A stretch of DNA of 64,000 bases from Aurantibacter_A sp039941195 (GTDB lineage Bacteria > Bacteroidota > Bacteroidia > Flavobacteriales > Flavobacteriaceae). Shown here one piece after another: positions 17,990 through 27,269 of the stretch. Made by a program: the position numbers and the translations under genes. The stretch is taken from positions 1 to 64,000 of the forward strand of contig NZ_JBDVFA010000063.1 of the NCBI RefSeq assembly GCF_039941195.1, in the 5' to 3' direction. Numbering within the stretch: the first letter of the stretch is position 1; every line of letters starts with the position of its first letter. Under the pieces are notes generated by a model. That model was not told where the DNA came from and did no database searches. It saw nothing but the letters and a program-made list of their open reading frames with translations.

Positions 17990-18024
17990 TCTGAAATCTT
18001 GTCATAATTCTGAAATCTTGTCAT
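17990..18024. repeat. Tandem 16-bp direct repeats upstream of hsp20
   Basis: TCTGAAATCTTGTCAT occurs at 17990-18005 and again, identical, at 18009-18024 (19-bp period). It lies 125-159 bp upstream of hsp20 and 136-170 bp before the antiporter gene. Candidate activator or regulator site for hsp20. Confidence 0.5.
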
Positions 18025-18123
18025 ATTTATTTATATTAGAAATGACATTTTTTCTTTTTGAATTTTTACATTTATTTTCGAAAACAACAGCATTCATAAT
18101 TCGTCTGACTAGAAGAGAAGCGC

Positions 18124-18131
18124 TAACTTTG
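18124..18131 (+). promoter_or_regulatory. -7 box upstream of the antiporter gene
   Basis: TAACTTTG exactly matches the Bacteroidota TANNTTTG element, 29 bp before the start codon. It is enclosed by short arms CGCTA (18121-18125) and TAGCG (18134-18138). No -33 box of good quality was seen. Confidence 0.4.
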
Positions 18132-18159
18132 AATAGCGAAACTTGTTAAGAAAAATAGA

Positions 18160-19620
18160 ATGAATCTAACAATTGAAAATATATTATTAGTTGGCTCTTT
18201 GCTCCTACTTATAAGTATTTTTGCTGGTAAAACATCTTACAAGTTTGGCGTACCAACCTTATTACTATTCTTGGCTATTGGTATGCTGGCAGGTTCAGAT
18301 GGGTTGGGTGGCATTCAATTTGACGACCCGCAATTAGCGCAATTTATTGGAATTGTTTCCTTAAACTTTATTTTATTTTCTGGGGGATTGGATACCAGTT
18401 GGAAAGCTGTAAAACCAATTTTATGGGAAGGCATTGCCTTATCAACATTAGGAGTATTATTGACTGCTGTTTCGTTGGGAACCTTTGTCTGGTATATAAC
18501 CGACTTCACAATTTACGAAAGTTTATTATTAGGTTCCATAGTTTCATCAACCGATGCTGCCGCAGTATTCTCAATTTTACGTTCCAAAAGCTTGGCCTTA
18601 AAAACAAATCTAAGACCAACCTTAGAGCTAGAAAGCGGTAGTAACGACCCGATGGCATATGTATTAACTATTGCCTTTTTAACACTAGTAATTAATCAAG
18701 ACCAAAGTTTTCTATCCATAATCCCAATGTTTTTACAACAAATGATCGTTGGTGGTTTAGCAGGTTTTGGATTTGGTATGCTTAGCAGGTATATCATCAA
18801 TAAAATTAAACTAGATTTTGAAGGACTTTATCCTGTTTTGGTCATCACCTTAATGTTTATCACATTTTCTGCCACCGATTTCGTTGGTGGAAATGGATTC
18901 CTTGCCATTTATATTTGTGCAGTTTATTTAGGCAATCAAGATCTTATCCATAAAAAAACTATTTTAAAAATGTTTGATGGTTTAGCTTGGCTAATGCAAA
19001 TTGTACTCTTCTTAACTTTAGGCTTACTAGTTTTTCCATCGCAGATAATACCATATATGGGTATTGGTCTGCTTATTTCATTATTCCTAATTGTTATTGC
19101 GCGACCTATTGGAGTTTTTGTCAGTCTTATCTTTTTTAAGATGAAATTGAGAAGAAGGTTTTATATTTCTTGGGTAGGCTTACGAGGAGCTGTTCCAATA
19201 GTTTTTTCTACCTACCCACTATTAGCTGGAATAGACAAGGCACACATGATTTTCAATATTGTCTTTTTTATTTCAGTAACATCTATTTTAATTCAAGGCA
19301 CTACCCTTTCAGTGGTCGCAAAATGGTTTAATGTAGGCATGCCTGAAAAAGCTAAGAAATTAAATGCTACGGACTTGCTATTAGCAGAAAATCCAAAAGC
19401 TGAAATGAAAGAGATTTTAATAACTTCAAATTGTATCGCAGTAGACAAGAAGTTAGTTCAATTAGGCTTTCCGAGAAATGCCATTATCGCCATGATTAAA
19501 AGAGACGATAGTTACATTATTCCCAATGGTTCTACGATTATAGAAGCTGAAGACACCTTAATTGTCCTAGCTGATAGACCTCAAGTTTTCGATGAAGTTT
19601 ATAAAGTACTTAAGACATAA
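18160..19620 (+). CDS. CPA1-family potassium/proton antiporter (CvrA/NhaP2-like)
   Basis: A 486-residue inner-membrane cation/proton antiporter. Residues 1-395 form about 12 transmembrane helices. Family signatures include GVPTLLLFLAIGMLAGSDG in TM2-3, and SIVSSTDAAAVFSILRS and ELESGSNDPMAYVLTIAFL with the essential Asp residues. The C-terminal ~90 residues (MKEILITSNCIAVDKKLVQ... TIIEAEDTLIVLADRP) are a TrkA-C/RCK-C regulatory domain, the layout of NhaP2/CvrA proteins that exchange K+ or Na+ for H+. A -7 promoter box precedes it. Cation preference cannot be settled from sequence. Confidence 0.93.
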   Translation: MNLTIENILLVGSLLLLISIFAGKTSYKFGVPTLLLFLAIGMLAGSDGLGGIQFDDPQLAQFIGIVSLNFILFSGGLDTSWKAVKPILWEGIALSTLGVLLTAVSLGTFVWYITDFTIYESLLLGSIVSSTDAAAVFSILRSKSLALKTNLRPTLELESGSNDPMAYVLTIAFLTLVINQDQSFLSIIPMFLQQMIVGGLAGFGFGMLSRYIINKIKLDFEGLYPVLVITLMFITFSATDFVGGNGFLAIYICAVYLGNQDLIHKKTILKMFDGLAWLMQIVLFLTLGLLVFPSQIIPYMGIGLLISLFLIVIARPIGVFVSLIFFKMKLRRRFYISWVGLRGAVPIVFSTYPLLAGIDKAHMIFNIVFFISVTSILIQGTTLSVVAKWFNVGMPEKAKKLNATDLLLAENPKAEMKEILITSNCIAVDKKLVQLGFPRNAIIAMIKRDDSYIIPNGSTIIEAEDTLIVLADRPQVFDEVYKVLKT

Positions 19621-19627
19621 TTAAGCA

Positions 19628-19706
19628 GTACATAAGTTTTTAAAAATCCCATAGAAATAATTAAATTTAGATAACATTTGTTACATTAACTATGCAACTT
19701 ATGTAC
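19628..19706. repeat. Widely spaced 11-bp inverted repeat
   Basis: GTACATAAGTT (19628-19638) and AACTTATGTAC (19696-19706) are perfect complements separated by 57 bp. They fill the gap between the antiporter and SGNH genes. This could be a long hairpin, paired operator half-sites, or a relic of a small insertion; no flanking duplication is apparent. Confidence 0.4.
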
Positions 19707-19739
19707 AATAAACCAACCTCTTTATAGTATAATTATTTG

Positions 19740-20834
19740 ATGAAAAATTCAACAATAAATAAATTTCTTCTTGGCTTAGTAATAATTTTAGGCATACTAC
19801 TCGTTTATTTTTACATCAATAAAAAGAAAGAAAACAAACCTATAGAATCAATTCGTACACCAGTTGAAAAGACTGAAGTTTTACAAAAAGAACTGCACAA
19901 TTTCTCTCTGACAGAAGGTGAAGAATACCAACTCATAGACTCCGCAATTAAACAAAATTTCAGAATTAGCTTTAATGGTGTAATTGAAAAGTTTGATAGT
20001 CTAATTATCGGTAAAGGTTCTGGCAGGTACCTTACAAGTAATTTACTTCTAACCAAAGACAGTATTATTTTCAATAAGGTTACAAATGTGGAAACAAGAA
20101 AAGGTTACAAGCATAATTTAAAACTACAAAACAATATAACCATCAATATTGATCGAACGGTAGATTCGAGCTCCCTTACTGTAATTAATGAAAAAGATAC
20201 GCTAAAATTCAACTCCGATTTCGTGGGTATGAATAATCCATTTGTTCGCTCTAGCGGCAGTGTTATTCATGTTGACACTTTTAGTTTTAATAGCCCCGAG
20301 TATTCTTCTGATATTTTTGTTTTTGGTGACAGCTATGTTAATATAGGCAGCACGAAAAGGTGGCCCTATTACATTTATAATGCAAATTATAATTTTTTAT
20401 GCGATGGATTACCCGGAGGAAAATCTGTTGATTCATATAGCTTTTTTAACGCTGCAATTTCCATTCACAAACCAAAATATGTAGTGTGGTGTTTGGGAAT
20501 GAATGATAAAAGTGATGTGCATACTGAAGATAAAGATTGGAAAAAGTATGCCGAAAGAGTAATGGAAGTGTGTGAACAAAATAACATTTCGCTAATCCTT
20601 TCAACAATACCTTCTGTACCTTCTCGAAATCATAAGGAGAAAAACAAATTTGTTAGAGAATCGGGATATCGATTTATAGATTTTGACAAAGCGGTATCCG
20701 ACGGAAAAGGTAATTGGAATAAAGATTTATTGGCTTCCGATGAAGTTCACCCTACAGCCTTGGGGGCAAAAACCTTAGCAGAACAGTTTATTATTGATTT
20801 TCCAGAAATTAATAATTTCAAAAAGCTAAATTAA
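19740..20834 (+). CDS. Membrane-anchored SGNH/GDSL hydrolase
   Basis: About 364 residues. Start is the ATG at 19740 (a TTG directly before it is in frame). One N-terminal transmembrane helix (FLLGLVIILGILLVYFYI) anchors it, with the rest periplasmic. Residues ~40-190 form a beta-rich domain of unknown type. The SGNH domain follows: block I VFGDSYVN (Ser nucleophile), the Gly region LPGGKSVD, block III WCLGMNDKSD and block V DEVHPTALGAK with catalytic Asp/His. Likely an esterase acting on acetylated or otherwise esterified glycans. The two SGNH enzymes in this region (also 10901-12475) are not adjacent copies. Confidence 0.87.
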   Translation: MKNSTINKFLLGLVIILGILLVYFYINKKKENKPIESIRTPVEKTEVLQKELHNFSLTEGEEYQLIDSAIKQNFRISFNGVIEKFDSLIIGKGSGRYLTSNLLLTKDSIIFNKVTNVETRKGYKHNLKLQNNITINIDRTVDSSSLTVINEKDTLKFNSDFVGMNNPFVRSSGSVIHVDTFSFNSPEYSSDIFVFGDSYVNIGSTKRWPYYIYNANYNFLCDGLPGGKSVDSYSFFNAAISIHKPKYVVWCLGMNDKSDVHTEDKDWKKYAERVMEVCEQNNISLILSTIPSVPSRNHKEKNKFVRESGYRFIDFDKAVSDGKGNWNKDLLASDEVHPTALGAKTLAEQFIIDFPEINNFKKLN

Positions 20835-20846
20835 AGTACATTCTCA

Positions 20847-21896
20847 TTATTCTATTTCGCGGAAAACAATATAAGATTCATCGCCCTTTTTAACTGAGAA
20901 ACTTAGAACTTTAGGCTCATTATTTTCGGTGTAAATAAAGGGACGTTCCATACGTTCTGGCAACAATAAAGTGCCATCTGAAAGTGGTATTTTCTTTGCC
21001 ATTAAAACATCTTCTGTAGCCTTCTCCCAATTTATTCCATCTGAGGAACTCACCATTCCGATATAGGTATGCGCATGGAATACTCCGTAAAAATAATCAC
21101 GTTTTTTATCATACCACAAAGACATATCTTCTGTGTCTAAATAATCAATTACCGGTTTATCTTGAATTACAAATTCACCCGTAGGTTTCTCGGCAATTGC
21201 AATTGCTTGATTACGAATAAAGCGCTTTTCATTTGGTTTATCTCCCTTAACAATAAGATAGTAACGGCCATCTTTTCCTTGATCAATTGCAGGATTTACA
21301 GTAATAGTTGTTATAGGACCTGAAGGTTCAATAATTGGTTTGCCTTGTCTTTTCCATGGTCCTTCCAAGCTATTAGCTACAGCAACACCAGTTCTCATAT
21401 TTCTTCTCAAAATATTTCTTTCTTTGTTCAATATTTTCTTTGTACCAAGTATATATAATTTTTCATCATTTATTTTTTCAGTCCCAAAATTAGTAGCTAT
21501 ATAATATAGATAATACTTACCTTCAAAATACTTTATTTTAGGATTATGGGCTGTTATAGCATCCCATTTGTCATTCCTTGTCCCTTTCAAAACTACCTCT
21601 TTAAATTGCCATGGCCCAGATGGTTTTTTTGAGATTGCATGTGCAATTTCTGAATGCGTTAACCAACCTGAGAATTTATTTTTTTTAGGCCATCGCGAAT
21701 AATACAAATGATACAATTCATCGTCACCTTTAATAATAGAAGGTCCCCAATTATAATAATTATCAGTCTTAAAAATATTTTCAGATGATACTGGTTGTAG
21801 TTTATTTTTAATCGAAAGTGTATCAACTTCGGTTTGTCCTAAAACAATACTAGAAGAAAAATAAAAAGCTACGATGAAAATATATTTAATCCACAT
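20847..21896 (-). CDS. Secreted beta-propeller glycoside hydrolase-like protein (GH43/GH117-type fold)
   Basis: A 349-residue protein with a signal peptide (MWIKYIFIVAFYFSSSIVLGQ). The body shows the repeated strand pattern of five-bladed propeller glycosidases: NWGPSIIKGDDELYHLYYSR, AHNPKIKYFEGKYYLYYIAT, NPAIDQGKDGRYYLIVKG, TEDMSLWYDKKRDYFYGVFH. The acidic residues at blade starts (for example in TEDMSLWYD and LPERMERPFI) are candidates for the catalytic set. Similar proteins in marine Bacteroidota act on algal or other glycans, but I cannot assign the exact GH family or substrate. The gene is convergent with the SGNH gene (12 bp apart) and divergent from an alpha/beta hydrolase. Confidence 0.82.
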   Translation of the reverse strand: MWIKYIFIVAFYFSSSIVLGQTEVDTLSIKNKLQPVSSENIFKTDNYYNWGPSIIKGDDELYHLYYSRWPKKNKFSGWLTHSEIAHAISKKPSGPWQFKEVVLKGTRNDKWDAITAHNPKIKYFEGKYYLYYIATNFGTEKINDEKLYILGTKKILNKERNILRRNMRTGVAVANSLEGPWKRQGKPIIEPSGPITTITVNPAIDQGKDGRYYLIVKGDKPNEKRFIRNQAIAIAEKPTGEFVIQDKPVIDYLDTEDMSLWYDKKRDYFYGVFHAHTYIGMVSSSDGINWEKATEDVLMAKKIPLSDGTLLLPERMERPFIYTENNEPKVLSFSVKKGDESYIVFREIE

Positions 21897-21971
21897 AAAT
21901 AAATATCAAATCATAAAGTTGGAGAAGATAGTAGTTTTATATTTACCTTCAATCAAAACTTCTTACTTAAG

Positions 21972-22853
21972 GTGAACAATATAAATCAACACTTTGTACT
22001 GAATGATGGAAGGCAATTAGGTTATGCAACATATGGCAGTAAGAATGATTTTCCAATAATCTATTGTCATGGTTCGCAAAGTTCCAGAATTGAAATGCAC
22101 TACGACATGTCTTTTGCAATCGAGAATGGATTGAGAATAATAACCGTAGATCGTCCTGGACATGGTCTATCGGATTTTAATCCAAAAGGTTCCATTCTTG
22201 GATTTGCTGATGATATTAAACAATTAACCGAGCACTTAAAAATTGATAAATTTTCGGTAGCAGGTATGTCTGCTGGGTCACCTTTTGCATTAGCTATTGC
22301 CCATCAATTTCCTGAACAAGTTCAAAAGACTGCAATCATTAGTGGTTTTGCACCTTTTAATTCCGAAAGTAAAAAACTACTGACTATGGAGGTTAAGCTA
22401 ATGTTGAACCTTGCAAAATACTTCCCATGGCTATTAAAAATGATGCTATCAATTCAAGACAAGCAATTGAAGAAAAAACCTAAAAAAGCATTACAAGGTT
22501 TCTTAAAAATTATGAGTAGTCCTGATCAAGAAATTTTAAAAAACGATTTGGTAATGAATATTATTATAAGAATGTTCAATGAAGCTTTTCGACAAGGAAG
22601 TAAAGGTGTTGCATACGAAATATCAAATTTATTGGTAAAGGACTGGAAATTTAAATTAAGTGATATTCAGGTGCCTGTTAAATTTTGGCAAGGAAAAAAA
22701 GACAATAATGTACCTTTTGAATGGGCAGAGTTAATGACAAAAGAAATTAAAAATGCTGACATTAAATTGTTTCAAGAAGAAGGGCATTTAATAATATTTC
22801 AACATGCAAAAGAAATTTTTACTGAATTAAAACCAAACATAACTAAACAATAA
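21972..22853 (+). CDS. Alpha/beta-fold hydrolase
   Basis: A 293-residue cytosolic serine hydrolase without a signal peptide. The start is GTG at 21972. Motifs: oxyanion HG in IIYCHGSQSSRIE, DRPGHGLSD after strand 4, nucleophile elbow AGMSAGSP (Ser), Asp in the KKDNNVPFEWAE region and His in EEGHLIIFQ. A helical lid lies between about residues 140 and 215. Substrate is unknown. It is followed after 21 bp by a beta-propeller glycosidase gene and is probably co-transcribed with it. Confidence 0.9.
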   Translation: MNNINQHFVLNDGRQLGYATYGSKNDFPIIYCHGSQSSRIEMHYDMSFAIENGLRIITVDRPGHGLSDFNPKGSILGFADDIKQLTEHLKIDKFSVAGMSAGSPFALAIAHQFPEQVQKTAIISGFAPFNSESKKLLTMEVKLMLNLAKYFPWLLKMMLSIQDKQLKKKPKKALQGFLKIMSSPDQEILKNDLVMNIIIRMFNEAFRQGSKGVAYEISNLLVKDWKFKLSDIQVPVKFWQGKKDNNVPFEWAELMTKEIKNADIKLFQEEGHLIIFQHAKEIFTELKPNITKQ

Positions 22854-22874
22854 AAACTAAAGGGATACCAAACG

Positions 22875-23870
22875 ATGATATCAATAAAAAAATGCAGTAC
22901 TCCCCTAATACTAATAATGCTCTTTTTTTCCACACAAATTATAGCGCAAAACTCAATAATAAATAATCTGAATACTCCTATACTATTTAAAGGGAATGAT
23001 TCTATTGCCTATCGAGATCCTGCTATTCTATATCACAATAATAAATTCCATCTTTTTTATACACTAGTAAAATCTGAAAATGGCTTCATCTATTCCTACA
23101 CAGCACAAAGCACATCATCCGATTTACAGCTTTGGAGTCCTAGTAAAATAATAACACCGAAAGGTCAGAATCTAAACTATTGTAGTCCTGGAAATGTTAT
23201 TCGTTTTAAGGATGAGTGGGTATTGAGTTTACAGACGTATCCAAGACCTGGTTTACGTTCAACAGATAAAACGAGCTATGGTACTGCCGATGCAAGGGTT
23301 TTTATCATGCGAAGTAAAGATTTAGAAACTTGGAGCGAACCAGAAGTATTAAAAGTGAAAGGACCAGATATAAAATTAGCTGACATGGGAAGAATGATTG
23401 ACCCTTATTTAGTAGAAGACAAAGACGAAAAAGGAAAATGGTGGTGCTTTTACAAACAAAACGGAGTAAGTATGTCTTTCAGTTACGATTTAAGAAATTG
23501 GACCTATTGTTGTAATACAGAATCTGGTGAAAATGTATCCGTTTTAAAAGAAAATGAAGAATATATTTTACTCCATTCTCCTAAAAATGGCATAGCAATA
23601 AAGCGCTCCAAGAACTTAAGAGATTGGACAGATTGGGGAAATTTAATCGTATTAGGACAAAAACAATGGACTTGGGCCAAAGGTCGTATTTCCGCTGGTA
23701 CTGTAATTGATCTTAGATCAAATTCCAAATTCGGCAAGTATCTCATGTTTTTTCATGGATCTGGACCAAAAACTGAAGAAGAAGGTGATTTTGATAAAAA
23801 TGCATCCTTAGGAATAGCTTGGAGTGACGATTTACTGCATTGGAATTGGCCACAAGAAGATTCTAAATAA
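22875..23870 (+). CDS. Secreted beta-propeller glycosidase-like protein (GH43/GH32-type fold)
   Basis: A 331-residue protein with a signal peptide (ending about STQIIAQ). Propeller blades: YRDPAILYHNNKFHLFYTLV (Asp likely the base), ADMGRMIDPYLVEDKDEKGK, GENVSVLKENEEYILLHSP and GRISAGTVIDLRSNSKFGKY. The YRDPAI motif is characteristic of five-bladed GH families. It differs clearly from the propeller gene on the other side of the hydrolase, so they are not recent duplicates. The polysaccharide target is unknown. No SusC/D partner is nearby. Confidence 0.83.
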   Translation: MISIKKCSTPLILIMLFFSTQIIAQNSIINNLNTPILFKGNDSIAYRDPAILYHNNKFHLFYTLVKSENGFIYSYTAQSTSSDLQLWSPSKIITPKGQNLNYCSPGNVIRFKDEWVLSLQTYPRPGLRSTDKTSYGTADARVFIMRSKDLETWSEPEVLKVKGPDIKLADMGRMIDPYLVEDKDEKGKWWCFYKQNGVSMSFSYDLRNWTYCCNTESGENVSVLKENEEYILLHSPKNGIAIKRSKNLRDWTDWGNLIVLGQKQWTWAKGRISAGTVIDLRSNSKFGKYLMFFHGSGPKTEEEGDFDKNASLGIAWSDDLLHWNWPQEDSK

Positions 23871-24172
23871 TTATTTGTAATCCCTTATTAAACAAGAAAT
23901 ATATCAGAAATTATTTTTAAACATGTACGATATATTTGGGCTCTTAACTCGCCTATTAGCTTTTATATATAATCTCATTAGGTTTTGTACTGCCTATCAA
24001 TATTAGAATTAAACTAAATCAATTAATAAAATTATCCTCTAACAAGGTTCAATAATATAAATAATGAGTTCTGGTTGCGACTACTATCATTAACCTCATC
24101 GATATACTGCACACCTAAAATAAAGGGAAATAATACAATAATAACTTCTTTATATTGTTATATTTTCCTACA
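23871..24172. other. 302-bp intergenic region before the exopolysaccharide locus
   Basis: No convincing reading frame or RNA. It contains TATATTTG at 23931-23938, an exact TANNTTTG match, but it is 235 bp from the next start and lacks a -33 partner. A promoter for the 24173 gene presumably lies here. Confidence 0.4.
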
Positions 24173-27100
24173 ATGAAAACAATTAAAAAAACAAATACGT
24201 TATTAATTTTAGCTCTAATCGTTGGTATAGCATTTCACGGTTCTGCTATCTTTTTTACATTGGAATACACCTATGATGCTTTAATACATTTGTTTTTTGC
24301 AGATCATTATGCTAATAGCTGGTTTGACCCTTGGGAATATAGGTGGTATACTGGATTTACTGTACAATCTTATCCTCCATTAGTTCATCAATTAATAGGC
24401 ATTCTATCCTACATAGGCGGCTTAAAATTTGGAATGTACACTGTAGGCATGATTGCCATAGTATTATTTATAACAGGAGCTTATCGATACACGCTTTTAA
24501 TGACTGGCAGTCGAAGAATAGCCGGATACGGAGCTGTTTTAGCCGTTTTTTCCTCCACCTTTGTCGAAACCTTGCATATTTTCGGGCAACTACCAAGTGT
24601 TTCAGCATTATCGATTTTGTTACATTCAATGACAGAAATCTACCTCTATATAAAAACTGGAAAAACACGTTATTTTATTACATCGGCAAGTATGCTCGCT
24701 GTAACTGTTACATCACATCATGTAACCCCACTTTTTGGTATGGTGTTTTTTATTGCTCCATTAATGGGAATGACGGTAATGGATGCAGCAAGAGAGAAGG
24801 TAGAATCATACAAAAAACTTTCCTTTAAAGTATTCTGGAGTACCACACTTCAACATTTTTGGCGCATAGCTAAATTTGGCGGTACTGCTATATTTTTACT
24901 TGTATTCTGTATTTTCCCCTATTGGTACAACTCAAAAAGAAATCCAATTACTCAAGTTGCAATTCCGCATGGTTCACGAGATAACTTCTTAGAAGTAACC
25001 TCATCTGGACTTGTATTTTTTATAATTCCTTGGGGTGTTTTTCTTTTCGTTTTACCTTATTTCTTTTACAGATACTTTAGTAAAAGATATTTGTTCTTTG
25101 GATTATCTTTTACCTTATTGACTATTTTAGGAACAGGAGGATCTACACCTATTCCAAGATTAATGTTAGGCGAAATGGCCTTTAATATTCTCACGTTAGA
25201 TAGGTTTACATTATGGGCTACCATTATGGCACTTCCGATATTCGCAGAGTTTGCTTATAGAATGGTTGAGGGTGATTTAAAAGCTTTAGTACAAGAAAAG
25301 TTCGGTGGCGTATATCATAGGGTTTTAGGTGGATTAATTGCAGGTGGCATGTTATTTATGGTGCTTTTCACCATGACATTAGGTTATTTTAGGCCATCGC
25401 AGCCCGCAAAAATAAAGATGCTTCCCATTGTAAATTTTCTTGGAGCAGATTCTCATGATGCATGGCGCTATTTACCTTTAGGTTTCGGTGATCAAATGGC
25501 ATGGCTTTCAGCACAAACCAAAGCAATGACCGTGGATGGTAATTATCATTCAGCAAGACGATTACCTGAGCTTACTACCCGAGCAATAGAAAGAATTGAA
25601 AATTCAAAATTCAGAGGCGTTGAAGGTATTGGATCCTTACAACAGTTCTTAACTGTACCGGAAAAATATAACCTAAAATACATTTTTTCAAATGATAAAT
25701 TTTATGACCCAATTCTCTATTACTGTGGTTGGCAACGTTTGCAGCAATTAGAAAATGGTATTATGGTATGGGAAAAACTAAATGTGGCACCTATACCACA
25801 AATTATGCCCAAACAAGATGTTCCCACCATTATGAAATTGATGTGGGGTATAATTCCATTATCCACAGTCTTAATAGCTATTTTTATAAATATTCAGATG
25901 ATTTGGGTGAGACTTTTAAAGTCAAGAAAAACGGAAGAACATTCTTTTATGAAACTTGCCCTACCCTACACTAAATTTTCAAATAAGCTTCTAATATTTT
26001 CGCATTGGTGGGCACTGCTAATGCTTGTAATTTTGGGCTATGGAATCTATCTTTTTTATGTTAAAAATGAAGAGCAACTTTCTCCAAAAAACGTCGTGGA
26101 ATCGTATTATGACGCTTTAGATTTTAAAGAATTCTCAAGAGCTCATTCTTATCTTGATCCCGAAAACAATATCGATATAGCTCAATATATGCTTGAGGTT
26201 TCTGTAACCGATGGTATATTAAGTTCTTATGCCAAATTAGATTCTTTAAATATTGAAATATATGACGTAACTAAAAATAGTGCTAAAGCAAAAGTAGCCA
26301 CTACTTGGATTACGCCATTGGAAAACGTATTTAACAGTGATTATCACGAACTCGTAAAAAGAAAAGGCAAATGGTATATTGAACCTTCAAAGGTTGATAA
26401 TGATATTCCACCGGACCAACTTTTTACAGCCAATGGCACTACATATTATAATCACGGTAGGCGTAAAATCACCACTCAGGAAACCTATCATGAAGATGTT
26501 TTAAAACAACCCGTATTAGAAATTCTATCGGCCAAACTTGTACAATATAAAGGACAGTATAGTATCATTGGAGAACTCCAAAATGTAGATGATACTCCTG
26601 CTGATATTGTTATTAAGGCGACATTATATAATGACTTAAATAAAGAACTCGCAAATTATAATGCAAAGCATCACATTAAGCATAAATTAATGCCTAAAGA
26701 AACAACTACCTTTAAAATAAATTTTGAAGGTATAGCTTGGGCCTCTACGAAAGACACCTTGCCTCCGACCTTTAATCCCGATGAGTTTACTCCTGGTAGT
26801 TTTGAAGAACAACCCACTAAATTTAATTTGCAATCGGCAGGAAATACAGCTAATACAGATTTATACAAGCATTTGGCATTACAGGATCTTGTATATACCG
26901 AACAAGGTTTTAATGGTGTACTGTTTAATTCAGGGGTGCAAGAAGTTACCATACCGCAATTGATAATTTCTTATTATGATAAAGATCATCAATTACTTTG
27001 GGTAGATCATAAATTTGTGACCTCAGGTGTTCGAATTCAAAGAAAACAGTTTTTCAACTATAAGCCATTAGACTTAGATAGTCTCAGCATTATTAATAGC

Positions 27101-27268
27101 AGTCTCAAAAATTGTTTTGTAAATGGATTGCCAAATGAAGCAATAGCAGAAAAAATATTTCCGAATCGAAATAGGGTTCATGGAGTCAAGCAAACCCAAC
27201 CATTTAAGGGCAAAGGTTTTGATTACATAAAATTTGAACTAAATAGTTATATAGGCAATCCCAAATAA
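24173..27268 (+). CDS. Giant GT-C-like membrane protein with periplasmic domains
   Basis: About 1,031 residues, starting at ATG 24173 (MKTIKKTNTLL). The N-terminal ~560 residues have roughly ten transmembrane helices. They match the PF10131-type polytopic family (named for a PTPS-related domain), whose members resemble GT-C glycosyltransferases. The first loop has LEYTYDALIHLFFADHYANS with an acidic pair typical of GT-C active sites. A last helix (about 620-640) leads to a periplasmic part: an NTF2-like domain (VVESYYDALDFKEFSRAHSY... GKWYIEPSKV) then beta-sandwich domains resembling FxLYD (YKGQYSIIGELQNVDDTPAD). GT-C enzymes use polyprenyl-phosphate sugars. It heads a tight three-gene plus-strand operon (next gene 1 bp away) with a lipoprotein and a GH5-like enzyme. 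Transferase function is inferred. Confidence 0.8.
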   Translation: MKTIKKTNTLLILALIVGIAFHGSAIFFTLEYTYDALIHLFFADHYANSWFDPWEYRWYTGFTVQSYPPLVHQLIGILSYIGGLKFGMYTVGMIAIVLFITGAYRYTLLMTGSRRIAGYGAVLAVFSSTFVETLHIFGQLPSVSALSILLHSMTEIYLYIKTGKTRYFITSASMLAVTVTSHHVTPLFGMVFFIAPLMGMTVMDAAREKVESYKKLSFKVFWSTTLQHFWRIAKFGGTAIFLLVFCIFPYWYNSKRNPITQVAIPHGSRDNFLEVTSSGLVFFIIPWGVFLFVLPYFFYRYFSKRYLFFGLSFTLLTILGTGGSTPIPRLMLGEMAFNILTLDRFTLWATIMALPIFAEFAYRMVEGDLKALVQEKFGGVYHRVLGGLIAGGMLFMVLFTMTLGYFRPSQPAKIKMLPIVNFLGADSHDAWRYLPLGFGDQMAWLSAQTKAMTVDGNYHSARRLPELTTRAIERIENSKFRGVEGIGSLQQFLTVPEKYNLKYIFSNDKFYDPILYYCGWQRLQQLENGIMVWEKLNVAPIPQIMPKQDVPTIMKLMWGIIPLSTVLIAIFINIQMIWVRLLKSRKTEEHSFMKLALPYTKFSNKLLIFSHWWALLMLVILGYGIYLFYVKNEEQLSPKNVVESYYDALDFKEFSRAHSYLDPENNIDIAQYMLEVSVTDGILSSYAKLDSLNIEIYDVTKNSAKAKVATTWITPLENVFNSDYHELVKRKGKWYIEPSKVDNDIPPDQLFTANGTTYYNHGRRKITTQETYHEDVLKQPVLEILSAKLVQYKGQYSIIGELQNVDDTPADIVIKATLYNDLNKELANYNAKHHIKHKLMPKETTTFKINFEGIAWASTKDTLPPTFNPDEFTPGSFEEQPTKFNLQSAGNTANTDLYKHLALQDLVYTEQGFNGVLFNSGVQEVTIPQLIISYYDKDHQLLWVDHKFVTSGVRIQRKQFFNYKPLDLDSLSIINSSLKNCFVNGLPNEAIAEKIFPNRNRVHGVKQTQPFKGKGFDYIKFELNSYIGNPK

Positions 27269-27269
27269 C

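Noticed and set aside
17901..18149. 82-residue open frame between hsp20 and the antiporter
   Set aside because: It spans the palindrome, the direct repeats and the promoter box, has no family resemblance and no likely ribosome site; best read as regulatory DNA.
9279..23870. Canonical polysaccharide utilisation locus
   Set aside because: No SusC/SusD pair, hybrid regulator or clustered lyases were found; carbohydrate genes are dispersed among unrelated genes.
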